From: Rhodobiaceae bacterium | GTDB lineage: Bacteria > Pseudomonadota > Alphaproteobacteria > Parvibaculales > Parvibaculaceae | NCBI GenBank assembly: GCA_003330885.1 | Contig: CP030277.1 | Location: 2,418,001-2,482,000 of the forward strand | Direction of reading: 5' to 3' | Length of the DNA stretch: 64,000 nt | Shown here: one piece after another, positions 18,223 through 27,246 of the stretch | Numbering within the stretch: the first letter of the stretch is position 1 | Layout: every line of letters starts with the position of its first letter | The notes under the pieces: generated by a model | Databases searched by the model: none | What the model was told of the DNA's origin: nothing | What the model saw: only the letters and a program-made list of their open reading frames with translations | Made by a program: the position numbers and the translations under genes

Positions 18223-19416
18223 ATGACATATGCACAAGGCCGCTTCATTCACGACGCAGACAGCCACTTGATGGAATTGAGTGATTGCCTCGATCCCTAC
18301 CTGGAGAAAAAGCTGCTCGAGCGCTATCGCGCACTTCCCGCCTATCAGGAAAAACGCCGCCGAGAGACATGGGCCGAGACGGCACGCGCAAAACACAAAG
18401 ACCCCGAGTTTCGTGCCGACATGGGCGAACAGATCATGTTGCGCAAAGACTTTGATGCCCAAGGCTCTTTCCTTGCAGCCGATCGTCCCGCTGCTCTTGA
18501 TGCTATGGGCTTTGCAAGTCAGCTTGTCTTCACCACCTTCTGCCTTGGCAATTTCGGGCTGGATCAGGGGAGCGACATGGAGCTCTGCTATGCGGCCGCT
18601 GATGCTCACAACCGCATGATGACCGATTTCTGTTCTGTTGATCCGAGGCTTCTCGCAACAACCTACATTCCCCTAGAGGACTTTGATCGGGCGAAGGCTT
18701 GCACAGAAGCGGCGCTCAAAATGGGAACCAAAGCTCTGATGGTGCCCTCCCTCTGCCCACAAAACCATGCGCCCAGCCACATTGCGCTCGATCCCGTATG
18801 GGCCATGGCCGAAGAAGCAGGTATCCCCGTTCTCTTCCATGTTGGCGGTGAGGAGAAGCTCAATCTAACTTACAAAGAAAACGGTCTGCCGCCGGTTCCG
18901 GATTTTCACGGCGGTGACGACAACTTTACCTCGGTGAGTTACCTGCCTATCCCCAACGCGGTGATGCAGACGCTTGCGACCCTGATTTTCGATGGCGTCT
19001 TTGATCGTTTTCCAAAACTTAAATGGGGCGCTATTGAACTCGGCGCCTCCTGGCTACCTGGCTGGATGCGGGCTATCGACTCCGCGGCTCATGCTTTCGT
19101 TCGCAATGAAGAACGCCTGCAAAAACTCTCCGACAAGCCGTCAAACATCGCCCGTCGCCAACTACGCGTCGCGCCCTACCCACATGAAGATGCAGGTTGG
19201 ATTATTGAAAACTCCAGCGAGGAGATGTGCCTCTTCTCCTCTGACTTCCCACATGTAGAAGGCGGACGTAATCCACTGAAACGCTTTGACCAGAGTCTCG
19301 AAAACATCACGTCAGACATCCGAGAACGCTTCTACTCAGACAACTTTGTGGACCTGATGGGTGCGGGTCTCCCGCAAAACCTGCGGCGCCCACCAGAATT
19401 GAACGTCGCGTCCTAG
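18223..19416 (+). CDS. Amidohydrolase family 2 protein (TIM-barrel)
   Basis: A 397-residue metal-dependent hydrolase or decarboxylase-type barrel. FIHDADSHLME is the N-terminal metal motif (D-x-D-x-H rather than HxH), VLFHVGGE the mid His, and CLFSSDFPHVEGGRNP the last Asp-x-x-His. Relatives include 2-amino-3-carboxymuconate-semialdehyde and resorcylate decarboxylases and many uncharacterised catabolic enzymes. It is 94 bp after the exporter ATPase and heads a plus-strand set with a GST and a second amidohydrolase. Reaction unknown. Confidence 0.87.
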   Translation: MTYAQGRFIHDADSHLMELSDCLDPYLEKKLLERYRALPAYQEKRRRETWAETARAKHKDPEFRADMGEQIMLRKDFDAQGSFLAADRPAALDAMGFASQLVFTTFCLGNFGLDQGSDMELCYAAADAHNRMMTDFCSVDPRLLATTYIPLEDFDRAKACTEAALKMGTKALMVPSLCPQNHAPSHIALDPVWAMAEEAGIPVLFHVGGEEKLNLTYKENGLPPVPDFHGGDDNFTSVSYLPIPNAVMQTLATLIFDGVFDRFPKLKWGAIELGASWLPGWMRAIDSAAHAFVRNEERLQKLSDKPSNIARRQLRVAPYPHEDAGWIIENSSEEMCLFSSDFPHVEGGRNPLKRFDQSLENITSDIRERFYSDNFVDLMGAGLPQNLRRPPELNVAS

Positions 19417-19608
19417 ATGCTTGTTCACAAGAACAGCAATCAACCGCCAGTCAAAAATGATTAACGGTCGGTCGTGAATCTTGTCTTGATTATGAGCTGA
19501 ACTCTTACATATTCGATTGACCGTGAGCGCAGCAAACGTCCCCCACGGACAAATTTGCTCTCGCTGTTTGGTCGCGCTCGCCAAGCGGCGCAGTCTGGGG
19601 AGAAGCTG

Positions 19609-20610
19609 ATGTCGGCGATCATTCTTGTGGGATTGGGCTTACTCGTCGTTTGGTATATTTGGGAGCTGCAGCACCGCAAAACCCGCGCAATGTCAGGCGG
19701 GCTCCACTCTGACATCACGCTCCCGCATGAGCAGGAATGGGAGCTCTACCACAATGACTTCTCGCTTTGCTCCAAGAAGAGCCGCGTGTGTCTCGCCGAG
19801 CTTGGTATTCCTTACAAACCTCACCACATCGACCTCATCGAAACTGGGTCCTACGAAACACTCTCCCGGCACTACCTCAAAGTGAATCCTGGCGCGATTG
19901 TTCCCGTCCTCGTTCACAATGGGCACCCGGTTTACGAGTCCCACGATCAGCTTGAATATGCTGCCGCACACTCATCTGACCCCCATCTTCTTGTGCCACA
20001 GGATGTTGCAAAGCGGGAGCTGATGGACCATTGGGTCCACAAATCGTCTCTGATCGGCGACAATCCACTGGACGCTATCAACGAGACAGCGGGAAATGCA
20101 GTTCCGGGTCTCACAACTCCCATTTTTGCGGCAATGGTCAAGCACATACCCACAAGGCGCATTGTGACGGGGCTCCTGTTTCACAGATTGAAAGTGCGGG
20201 CTGTCTTTTTCCTCGCCCTCAAACTGTTCGGACTGAAAAACCTAGCCAAAATGAAACCCGTTATCGCATTGCTTCACAGCTCCAAGAAAGCAATGCAGAT
20301 ACATTTCGATGAGCTGGAAGCCGCGCTTGCAAACTCCGGCGGTCCCTGGATTGTGGGCGATCAATTCACCCTGGCCGATGTCGGTATCATGGTGATCTTC
20401 GACCGTCTGCGCGAAGGCGACTGGCTGGACGAGTTCCTCATTGAAGCTCGTCCGCATGTGAGGGCCTACTGGAAGGCTCTCCAAGACCGGCCAAGCTATC
20501 AAGCCGGAGTAGCCGACCACATGCACCCAATGGTGACGCAGGGTACGCAGGACATTGTCGATCTGAAACAGAGCGACCAGACCTTCAGAACCGCAATGAC
20601 AGGATCGTAG
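19609..20610 (+). CDS. Membrane-anchored glutathione S-transferase family protein
   Basis: A 333-residue protein. An N-terminal helix (AIILVGLGLLVVWYIWELQH) anchors it, followed by a thioredoxin-fold N-domain (WELYHNDFSLCSKKSRVCLA, PGAIVPVLVHNG, YESHDQ) and an all-helical C-domain with GPWIVGDQFTLADVGI. The start at 19609 follows GGGGAG; a TTG at 19555 lacks a ribosome site. It resembles the GST at 25413 in the N-domain, suggesting both act in the same catabolic process. Substrate unknown. Confidence 0.85.
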   Translation: MSAIILVGLGLLVVWYIWELQHRKTRAMSGGLHSDITLPHEQEWELYHNDFSLCSKKSRVCLAELGIPYKPHHIDLIETGSYETLSRHYLKVNPGAIVPVLVHNGHPVYESHDQLEYAAAHSSDPHLLVPQDVAKRELMDHWVHKSSLIGDNPLDAINETAGNAVPGLTTPIFAAMVKHIPTRRIVTGLLFHRLKVRAVFFLALKLFGLKNLAKMKPVIALLHSSKKAMQIHFDELEAALANSGGPWIVGDQFTLADVGIMVIFDRLREGDWLDEFLIEARPHVRAYWKALQDRPSYQAGVADHMHPMVTQGTQDIVDLKQSDQTFRTAMTGS

Positions 20611-20702
20611 CAAGGATCTATTGGCGGCCAGGCCTCCGGACGGCTAGTCTTCTCATAAAGTCTCTCATCAAACTCGGTTGAGAGAAAACGGGGAGAGAAA
20701 GC

Positions 20703-21701
20703 ATGTCTATGTGGAAAAACGATGAATGGCTGAACCAACGCACCGAAGACATCCTCGATCCCGGTCGTGAAATCGTCGACCCCCACCACCACCTTTGGCA
20801 TCAGGAAGCAACGCTCTACGATCTTGAAGACTTGTGGGACGACACGGGCAGCGGACATAACATCACCCAGACAGTGTTTGTGGAATGTGGTTCAAGCTAT
20901 AGGGGCACAGGGCCTGACCACCTCAAGCCTGTTGGCGAAACAGAGTATGTCGCAGAGCGCGCCAGACGCTCAGCGAGCACGGACAGGAAGGCAACCATTT
21001 CCGGCATCGTCGCCAGGGCCGACCTCGAACACAACAACCTGGATGAAATTCTCGACGCCCATGCAGAGGCAGGTGGTGATCTCTTCAAAGGCATTCGCCA
21101 TGCAGGTGCGCATGCCCATCACCCCGAAGTACTCTCCATCCCCGGCGGCGCACCGGCCGATCTCTATGAACGTCCTGCATTTAGACAGGGCGTTGCCCGT
21201 CTGGGCGAACGCGGCCTCACCTATGACACCTGGCATTACCACTATCAGAACAAAGCGTTTCGCGATCTCGCAAGAGCTGTCCCCGGCACTGCCATGATAC
21301 TGGATCACTTTGGTACCCCGCTTGGCGTGGGACCCTATGAAGAAAAACGCGAAGAGATATTTGCCGCGTGGAAAGACGATGTGGCGGCCATCGCCGAGTG
21401 CCCAAATGTCGTGGCGAAAATCGGCGGCCTCGCCATGCCGGATAATGGCTTTGGTTGGAACACGCGATCTACGCCGCCTTCATCAGACGAATTTGCAGAA
21501 GCTCAGTCACGCTACTACCTGCATATGATCGCCTGTTTCGGCCCGGAGAGGTGCATGTTCGAAAGCAATTTCCCGGTAGATCGGCTTTCAATCAGCTATC
21601 CCATTCTCTGGAACGGCCTGAAGAAGATCGCAAGCAGCTTCAGCGATGCAGAGAAAGACCAGATGTTCTCTGGCACCGCAAAGCGCGTCTATCGCCTCTA
21701 G
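20703..21701 (+). CDS. Amidohydrolase family 2 protein (TIM-barrel)
   Basis: A 332-residue barrel hydrolase with a clear HxH metal motif (IVDPHHHLWHQ) and later His and Asp segments (FKGIRHAGAHAHHPE, AMILDHFGTPLG, CMFESNFPVDR). Relatives are lactonases and decarboxylases of sugar-acid and aromatic catabolism. The start follows GAGAGAAAG. It is co-directional with the GST gene upstream and convergent with the enoyl-CoA hydratase-like gene. Confidence 0.87.
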   Translation: MSMWKNDEWLNQRTEDILDPGREIVDPHHHLWHQEATLYDLEDLWDDTGSGHNITQTVFVECGSSYRGTGPDHLKPVGETEYVAERARRSASTDRKATISGIVARADLEHNNLDEILDAHAEAGGDLFKGIRHAGAHAHHPEVLSIPGGAPADLYERPAFRQGVARLGERGLTYDTWHYHYQNKAFRDLARAVPGTAMILDHFGTPLGVGPYEEKREEIFAAWKDDVAAIAECPNVVAKIGGLAMPDNGFGWNTRSTPPSSDEFAEAQSRYYLHMIACFGPERCMFESNFPVDRLSISYPILWNGLKKIASSFSDAEKDQMFSGTAKRVYRL

Positions 21702-21717
21702 AGAATTTCCAAAAACT

Positions 21718-22440
21718 CTAGTGGGAAAATTTATCTGAGTTCTTGAGCATGTAAGCTGCCCCGTGCGGCAGATTGAGCGCAGCATGCTCCCCAAACAGAC
21801 GCTCTTTCTGTCCGCCATAAATCTCACGGTTCGCGCCTAAAGGTGCAAGCTCTTGCGCTTTTTGGGTTGCCAGTGGCAATAGCTCATCAAGCTCTGACAC
21901 ATATTGCACGATGCCAGCCTCCAGGGCTTGGGGCCCTGCCCAACGCCGCGCGAGCTGCACAGTTTCGAAAAAGGCGTTGGCTGGAACTTTGTGACGGAAG
22001 AGCGCCAACTCTGGTTCGGGAATTTTCATGCCGAGCTGCACCTCATTGGCACATACAAACCCGCGATCCACCCGCATCACACGAACATCATGGCAGAGCG
22101 ACATCATAAAGCCGGCGCCAAAGGCATGGCCGTTAATCGCGCAGACCGTAGGAACAGGAAGCGTGATAATGCGCCCCATCAGTGCCATAAACTCTCCGCC
22201 AAAAACCTGTCGATCGCCGCCGTCGGGATGTTCGTCCGGCGCCTGCACCCAATCTAAATCCAGACCATTGGAGAAAAACTTCTCATTGGCAGAGCGAGTT
22301 ACGAGAGCCGCAGCCCCTTCAGACGCCTCAACCTCGTCAAGCGCCTGTGCCACTTCACGCACGAATGTTGTATTCCACCGGTTTTCCCCTGCATCCATTG
22401 TCAGGGTGAAAACGTCTGCATCCCGTTCCAACTTAATCAT
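21718..22440 (-). CDS. Enoyl-CoA hydratase/isomerase family protein
   Basis: A 240-residue crotonase-fold protein. FFSNGLDLDWV and INGHAFGAGFMMSLCHDVR form the two oxyanion-hole segments, and NEVQLGMKIPEPELALF covers the catalytic region. The sequence is closer to delta3-delta2-enoyl-CoA isomerases (ECI-like) than to classical hydratases because a single Glu-type region is evident, but this is an estimate. It would act in beta-oxidation of fatty acids or ring-cleavage products. Its stop is 16 bp from the convergent amidohydrolase stop. Confidence 0.87.
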   Translation of the reverse strand: MIKLERDADVFTLTMDAGENRWNTTFVREVAQALDEVEASEGAAALVTRSANEKFFSNGLDLDWVQAPDEHPDGGDRQVFGGEFMALMGRIITLPVPTVCAINGHAFGAGFMMSLCHDVRVMRVDRGFVCANEVQLGMKIPEPELALFRHKVPANAFFETVQLARRWAGPQALEAGIVQYVSELDELLPLATQKAQELAPLGANREIYGGQKERLFGEHAALNLPHGAAYMLKNSDKFSH

Positions 22441-23112
22441 CCGTCACGCTCCGATTGGTGAGTTCCCGCTCGTCTTCTACTTGAGCGCAAGCTTCTAATA
22501 AGAAACAAGGAACAGCAACCTAAGAATGCGTAAACCATGGACATCAAAAACCAACAGCCCCCGCATAGCTCAAGACGAGGGGTTGAGGGCACCAAATGAA
22601 CCGAGATCACATATAGGGCAGATGAAAAGGTCGCTAACCGCCTAGAGAAAGAACCGCCAAATTTGGCTCGAGTGAACCGCCCAAGGCGCCCGACGCGAAG
22701 ACAATCAGGAACGACAGCAGTCCCAGCACACAGAAAAGCGCAACCCGAAAACCTACCTCATAGACAACCCTTTGCTTCGTCCCCCCTTAGGAGATCCGAA
22801 GTGCCTGTCGTTCAACCTATCACTCATGGTTACCCCCTCGGTCCGCAGCCCATCCAACAGCCATAACGCCGAGGGAGGGAAGCTTGCCGCCAAGCTGAGG
22901 AATCAATCTAGCAAACGGCCATGCAGGGCGATGTCACCAAGGTGACAAATACGGGCGATGCCGCGCAGATTTTTGACATGTGTTAATGCTGACCGGTAAA
23001 AACGCGCAGAAACTGGAGAAATCTCTGTAAGATTTGCATCCATCCACGACAGAAAAATCGCTAGGAATGGGATTCGGAAACGGACTAGCGACCGCATTGG
23101 GGGAGAAGCAGT
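22441..23112. other. Intergenic region with one palindrome, no convincing gene
   Basis: About 670 bp between the divergent enoyl-CoA hydratase-like and Crp/Fnr genes. Short open frames occur on both strands, but none has a ribosome site or recognisable product. The only structured element noticed is the palindrome at 22932-22947. It should hold both promoters. Confidence 0.6.
22932..22947. promoter_or_regulatory. Perfect palindrome upstream of the Crp/Fnr-type regulator
   Basis: TGTCACC, spacer AA, GGTGACA: seven-base arms. It lies about 165 bp upstream of the regulator start. It resembles a helix-turn-helix dimer site but matches neither the Fnr (TTGAT-N4-ATCAA) nor the Crp (TGTGA-N6-TCACA) consensus exactly. 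The binding protein is unknown; autoregulation is one option. Confidence 0.55.
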
Positions 23113-23919
23113 TTGGGAACGCGCCTTTCAGGCCAATCAGACATCATCGCATCGACGCTGGAGCAGGTTTCATTCTTCTCATCATGGCCTGCTGAAGCAA
23201 TGAGTGTCCTTAAAAACACAGCAGAGCTTTGGCGTTTTGACAAAGGCGAGGCGCTCATTCCCGCTGGTCAAAATGTGGATGCTGTCATTGTGCTGGCTAA
23301 GGGGTCTGTTACCAACGACCGCACCTGGCCCAACGGCAAACACATGATGACCGCGGTCTTACGAACGCACTGGCCGCTTAAAGTTCACGCCGTATGGGAC
23401 GGCCTGGAAGCGCCCTATGGACTCACCGCTCGAGAAGAATGTGTCGCCGTCTTTATTCCACGGTCAACCTTCCTGGGCGTAGTGAACAACGATGTAAATC
23501 TTCTAACGCAAGTGATGACCTTGATCTGCAATCAACTCCGTCAGGAGATGATTGCTGTCCAGATGAAGACGGTGTTTTCTTTACGATGCCAGCTCGCCCT
23601 CTACATCTTCTACCACGCCCAGACCTCCTTCCACACCATCACGACCGATGAGATGAGTGCCGAAACAGTGCCGATGGATGTCACCCAGGACGAGTTCGCT
23701 GCCATGCTTGGCTGCTCGCGTCAGAAGGTGAATCGCCTGATGAAAGAGATGGAGCAGGAAGGGATCATACATCGTCGCGGACGTCTGGTAGCAATCGCCG
23801 ACCCCCTCCTTCTAATGGATGCTATGGAGGAAGATGAACCTCTCTCTCCAGAGCTGCGCGCCTTCATCGCAGAACAACGCGAACTCATTCTGAAAAAGGC
23901 GAGACGAAAAACCGACTAA
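23113..23919 (+). CDS. Crp/Fnr family transcriptional regulator
   Basis: A 268-residue protein. Residues about 20-130 form a cyclic-nucleotide-binding-type beta-roll (FDKGEALIPAGQNVDAVIVL), followed by a dimer helix and a winged HTH (MDVTQDEFAAMLGCSRQKVNRLMKEMEQEG). The four Fnr N-terminal cysteines are absent, so it is not an oxygen-sensing Fnr. Start TTG at 23113 is supported by GGGAGAAG just upstream. It may control the adjacent catabolic genes; a palindrome lies in its upstream region. Confidence 0.88.
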   Translation: MGTRLSGQSDIIASTLEQVSFFSSWPAEAMSVLKNTAELWRFDKGEALIPAGQNVDAVIVLAKGSVTNDRTWPNGKHMMTAVLRTHWPLKVHAVWDGLEAPYGLTAREECVAVFIPRSTFLGVVNNDVNLLTQVMTLICNQLRQEMIAVQMKTVFSLRCQLALYIFYHAQTSFHTITTDEMSAETVPMDVTQDEFAAMLGCSRQKVNRLMKEMEQEGIIHRRGRLVAIADPLLLMDAMEEDEPLSPELRAFIAEQRELILKKARRKTD

Positions 23920-23928
23920 ATGTCTCTA

Positions 23929-24996
23929 CTAAAAAAAGAGCGCGGACAGGCTCGGGACCGTCTCGCGCACCTCTTCAACCGCTTCATTGGGCATGGAGAG
24001 ATTAAAAGTCGACGGAACGACAGGACCATATTGCGCAAGAATTGCGTCACGCGCAGGTGCATCAACCGGTGGTGCGGACGCATCCAACAAGTCTCCGTCC
24101 GTCCAGTGCTCAAGGATGAAGCCGGCCGGGTCCCTCCAGTAGTCATACATCTGACTGCCAAGAAGGTGTCGTCCGACACCCCATTCATGAGTATATTTTT
24201 CAATTGTTTTCATATGGAAATGGCCAGCCATCAGGTCGTCCACAGACTCTGTCAACTCATACCCGGCATGCCCGAAGGTCCCATGGAACTCAGCCTGATG
24301 GGGTGGCAGAGCCGTAATATTGATTGTGTGATGATCTGCTGGTGTGTCGCCCAAATCACAACGCATAAAGGCACCCATCAAAATGTCGCCAGGCGCGACA
24401 ATATTGTCTGAGACCAAGAATCCCAGTGTTTGCGCGTACCAGTCCATGGACCGTTTGGCATCAGCCACATTGATCGCCGTATGCCCCAACCGCATGACGT
24501 TGGACGTCAGTTCGTAAACAAGCTTTCCATCATGTGCCTGCCATTCGTCAGCCGCCTTTCCAAACCGCTGAAGATGGTTTTGCCGCGGCTTGTCAAAGCC
24601 ACTATTGAGAGCCGGGGCATGTCGCGCGGGAGAAGCAGTCCGCTCCATCCCATAGAACACCTCAACACCCAAACCATCAGGGTCGCTCAAGACGACCTTT
24701 TCGCCACCGCCTGGCTCCGTGCTTTGCACAATGTCGACATCAAAATGATCCGCAAGACGCTCAAGATCCGCACGCGCGCCCACCCGATAGCCCGAAGATA
24801 CAAATTGATTTTCGGCGCCCTTGGTCGCGGCATATATGAAGGGGTCAGCCCCTGTCCCCTTAAAATAGATCGCATCGCCCGTCTCTAGGGCAGGCCGCAT
24901 ACCAAAATGCAGCAGATATTCTTTCTGCGCCTCTAGGTCAGCAAGTTCAAAACGAACAAATACGATGTCCACTACTTTACAAATTGGGTCAGCCAT
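23929..24996 (-). CDS. Extradiol ring-cleavage dioxygenase (VOC type, BphC-like)
   Basis: A 355-residue two-domain VOC protein. The C-terminal module carries the metal triad of type I extradiol dioxygenases: His in RLGHTAINVADAKRSMDWY, His in GTFGHAGYELTES, and Glu in GFILEHWTDGD. These use Fe(II) to split catechol-type rings next to the hydroxyls. It starts 3 bp after the CMD stop and is last in a five-gene operon with FAD monooxygenase, FAH hydrolase, GST and CMD. Native substrate unknown; convergent with the Crp/Fnr gene. Confidence 0.9.
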   Translation of the reverse strand: MADPICKVVDIVFVRFELADLEAQKEYLLHFGMRPALETGDAIYFKGTGADPFIYAATKGAENQFVSSGYRVGARADLERLADHFDVDIVQSTEPGGGEKVVLSDPDGLGVEVFYGMERTASPARHAPALNSGFDKPRQNHLQRFGKAADEWQAHDGKLVYELTSNVMRLGHTAINVADAKRSMDWYAQTLGFLVSDNIVAPGDILMGAFMRCDLGDTPADHHTINITALPPHQAEFHGTFGHAGYELTESVDDLMAGHFHMKTIEKYTHEWGVGRHLLGSQMYDYWRDPAGFILEHWTDGDLLDASAPPVDAPARDAILAQYGPVVPSTFNLSMPNEAVEEVRETVPSLSALFF

Positions 24997-24999
24997 AGC

Positions 25000-25383
25000 T
25001 CAGCCCTCCGCTTCCTGATCCATTTCGTCCCACACGTCGGTTAGCACTGTGTTCGCGGTAATCGCTGTCGGCCAGCCGCTATAGTGTGCGAGGTGAAGGA
25101 TGACCTCTTCGATCTTCACTTTTGAAATTCCGAGATTGCGTGCGCCGCGGAAATGCAATCGCAGCTCGTGCTCCCGATTAAGGCTGATGAGCGAGGCCAG
25201 TGTGATGAGGCTGCGCTCTTCAAGCTCAAGGCCTTCACGAGTCCAAATCTTTCCAAAAAGAGCAGAAATAGTATGTGCCCGCAGGTCGTCACTAAGGGAA
25301 GGATTGGCTTTGGCTAACAGGCCAAGCTTCTCAACAATCTCCATCCCCGCTTTGAGTGTCGCCTCATTGGTTTCGTAGGCCAT
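25000..25383 (-). CDS. Carboxymuconolactone decarboxylase (CMD) family protein
   Basis: A 127-residue all-helical protein. LTLASLISLNREHELRLHF-type and IEEVILHLAHYSGWPTAI are the conserved CMD helices, with ARNLGIS between them. The start at 25383 has a textbook GGAGG 7 nt upstream. True 4-carboxymuconolactone decarboxylase acts in protocatechuate degradation, but this operon has an extradiol rather than intradiol enzyme, so the exact reaction is uncertain. Confidence 0.85.
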   Translation of the reverse strand: MAYETNEATLKAGMEIVEKLGLLAKANPSLSDDLRAHTISALFGKIWTREGLELEERSLITLASLISLNREHELRLHFRGARNLGISKVKIEEVILHLAHYSGWPTAITANTVLTDVWDEMDQEAEG

Positions 25384-25412
25384 CAACTGTTCCTCCAAAT
25401 TTCCGATCCACG

Positions 25413-26291
25413 CTATGCGGTAGATCTATGTTCAGCGATCATCTCTTTCAGATAGGGAAGATAGGGAGAGGGCCTACCGCCATACACGTCTTCCATAGCT
25501 TCGCGCCATTCCCAGCTATGTTGTGCCAACATGGCGGGCTCATAGCTCGGGCGCGCTTGAAGCCTTTCCCAATAAGCTTTGATATTAGGGAAGTCGTCAG
25601 ACAGGAGTATGTCTCCCAGCGCGACGTCTTCCAGCCGGTGGAAGTGCGCCGTCATCATCGTGTCGATCATCGTGTAATCGCCAAACAGATAGTCTTTGCC
25701 GTGATCGAGTGCAGTCTCCGTCGAAAGCAGGCCGGTCGCCAAACTGCTGACAAATTTCTTGTAGAGCTTGTCGGGCAACCCACCACGCAACCGAAGTATT
25801 GTGAAGGCGACCGCTCTCTCCTTCATGGGGTGCTTGAGAAAGTAGTCCCAGATCACAGCCAAAGCCGGACGCCGCTGCAGGATATTTGCGAGAAGATAGG
25901 TGCTTGCACCGGCGACAGAGGTTCCAAAGTTCCCGCCAAGCTCCACGTCCCGATCCAGCGCATTCTCCATCATGACGGCCTCGATCACATTTTGGCTCGC
26001 CTCATCTTTGGGCCAAAGAGGCGTGCCTTGCTCCGGGGCATACCGATCAAGATATTTGAGAATCTCCCAGCTGTCATAAACCGGCATTCCCTTGTGAACG
26101 AGCACGGGTACAACAGCGCTCGGATTAATCTTTCGAAAGTCCTTGGTGAGGTTCCCCGCATTCAGCTCCAGATGCATGTGATGCGACTTATAGGGGATTT
26201 GTTTTTCCTCCAACGCAAGGCGCACCATCTGAGAGCAGAGGGATTCCCCATAATGATAGAGCTCAAATTCGTCGGTATGCTCAATGCTCAT
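25413..26291 (-). CDS. Glutathione S-transferase family protein
   Basis: A 292-residue soluble GST. The N-domain shows FELYHYGESLCSQMVRLALE, PSAVVPVLVHKG (cis-Pro) and YDSWEILKYLD; the C-domain is helical. In aromatic degradation operons GSTs often open maleylacetone-type or glutathione-activated intermediates. It lies 8 bp upstream-direction from the FAH gene start-stop junction, so it is in the same operon. N-domain similarity to the GST at 19609 is plain. Confidence 0.88.
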   Translation of the reverse strand: MSIEHTDEFELYHYGESLCSQMVRLALEEKQIPYKSHHMHLELNAGNLTKDFRKINPSAVVPVLVHKGMPVYDSWEILKYLDRYAPEQGTPLWPKDEASQNVIEAVMMENALDRDVELGGNFGTSVAGASTYLLANILQRRPALAVIWDYFLKHPMKERAVAFTILRLRGGLPDKLYKKFVSSLATGLLSTETALDHGKDYLFGDYTMIDTMMTAHFHRLEDVALGDILLSDDFPNIKAYWERLQARPSYEPAMLAQHSWEWREAMEDVYGGRPSPYLPYLKEMIAEHRSTA

Positions 26292-26298
26292 AAATCAC

Positions 26299-27177
26299 CT
26301 ACCCAATAACTGTGCCGACGGGATCTGCGACCACTTCGTTCTCAATGGCGCCAAGCTGATCGATCTCGACGCGAACCTTGTCGCCTTCTTTGAGCCAAGG
26401 CTGCCCCGGCATCCAAAGCGCAACACCGGAGGTCGTGCCCGTCAGGATCACATCTCCGGGCATCAGCGTGAATGCCGTCGAAACATGCTCGATGAGAGTG
26501 GGAATATCGAAGATCAAGTTCGACGTATTTGACTTTTGGCGAACCTCTCCATTGACTGTACAGGTGAAATCGAGATTAGTCGGGTCAACCTCATCCAAGG
26601 TGACAATCGAAGGACCGAGAGGACAATGACTGTCCCAGGACTTGCCAATGGTCATGGTTGGCGACGCCAATTGCCAATCGCGAATAGTGACGTCATTGTT
26701 AATTGTGCTTCCCGCGACAACTTCCATCGCTCGCTCTTTTGGGACGCGGCGCGCGCGCTTGCCGATCACAATCGCAAGCTCGGCCTCATAGTCCAACTGC
26801 TCGGACTCTTTCGGCAGATAGATCGGGTCATAGGGCCCATTCACTGAAGTGTTCTGCTTGGTGAAGAGGATCGGCACCGTAGGTGTTGGGAATTCAGGCC
26901 GCGCTTCCTGCACTTCTTCCAGGTGGTCACGGTAGTTAAGCGCAACTGCGAGCATTTTGGACGGCCGCAGCACTGGGCTCTCAAGTTTGACGTCTGACAA
27001 TTTGAGGTGATCGCCTTGAGCCGCTCTTGCTGCATCCATCGCCACATCACCGGCCTCCAGAAAGGCCACCATATCTGTCGGCAGGTCCGGGTTTGACTGG
27101 CTCAGATCCGTAATATTCTCACCGGTCAGCCGACCGATGCGGGTGCTACCATTGTGCGTGAATGTGATGAGGCGCAT
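26299..27177 (-). CDS. Fumarylacetoacetate hydrolase (FAH) family protein
   Basis: A 292-residue protein. The FAH fold metal site is visible as DYEAELAIVIGKRAR (Glu-x-Glu type), with NDVTIRDWQ, KSWDSHCPLGPSIV and LTGTTSGVALWMPGQPWL following. Family members hydrolyse or isomerise ring-fission products, or decarboxylate oxo-acids. The start at 27177 is chosen over 27192 because GGGAG precedes it at good distance. It acts downstream of the extradiol dioxygenase by inference from operon context. Confidence 0.9.
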   Translation of the reverse strand: MRLITFTHNGSTRIGRLTGENITDLSQSNPDLPTDMVAFLEAGDVAMDAARAAQGDHLKLSDVKLESPVLRPSKMLAVALNYRDHLEEVQEARPEFPTPTVPILFTKQNTSVNGPYDPIYLPKESEQLDYEAELAIVIGKRARRVPKERAMEVVAGSTINNDVTIRDWQLASPTMTIGKSWDSHCPLGPSIVTLDEVDPTNLDFTCTVNGEVRQKSNTSNLIFDIPTLIEHVSTAFTLMPGDVILTGTTSGVALWMPGQPWLKEGDKVRVEIDQLGAIENEVVADPVGTVIG

Positions 27178-27246
27178 GTGTTTTTCTCCCATTCAGCAGC
27201 CAAAGTGCTGCTCTTGTTCTTAAAACGAATTTGAAATTGAGGGTCG

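Noticed and set aside
21704-21722. CTAGAG / CTCTAG repeat between convergent stops as a terminator
   Set aside because: A six-base AT-containing stem without a T-run; partly formed by the two TAG stops themselves.
22663-23097. Short open frames in the 22.4-23.1 kb intergenic region
   Set aside because: No ribosome sites, atypical composition, no recognisable product on either strand.
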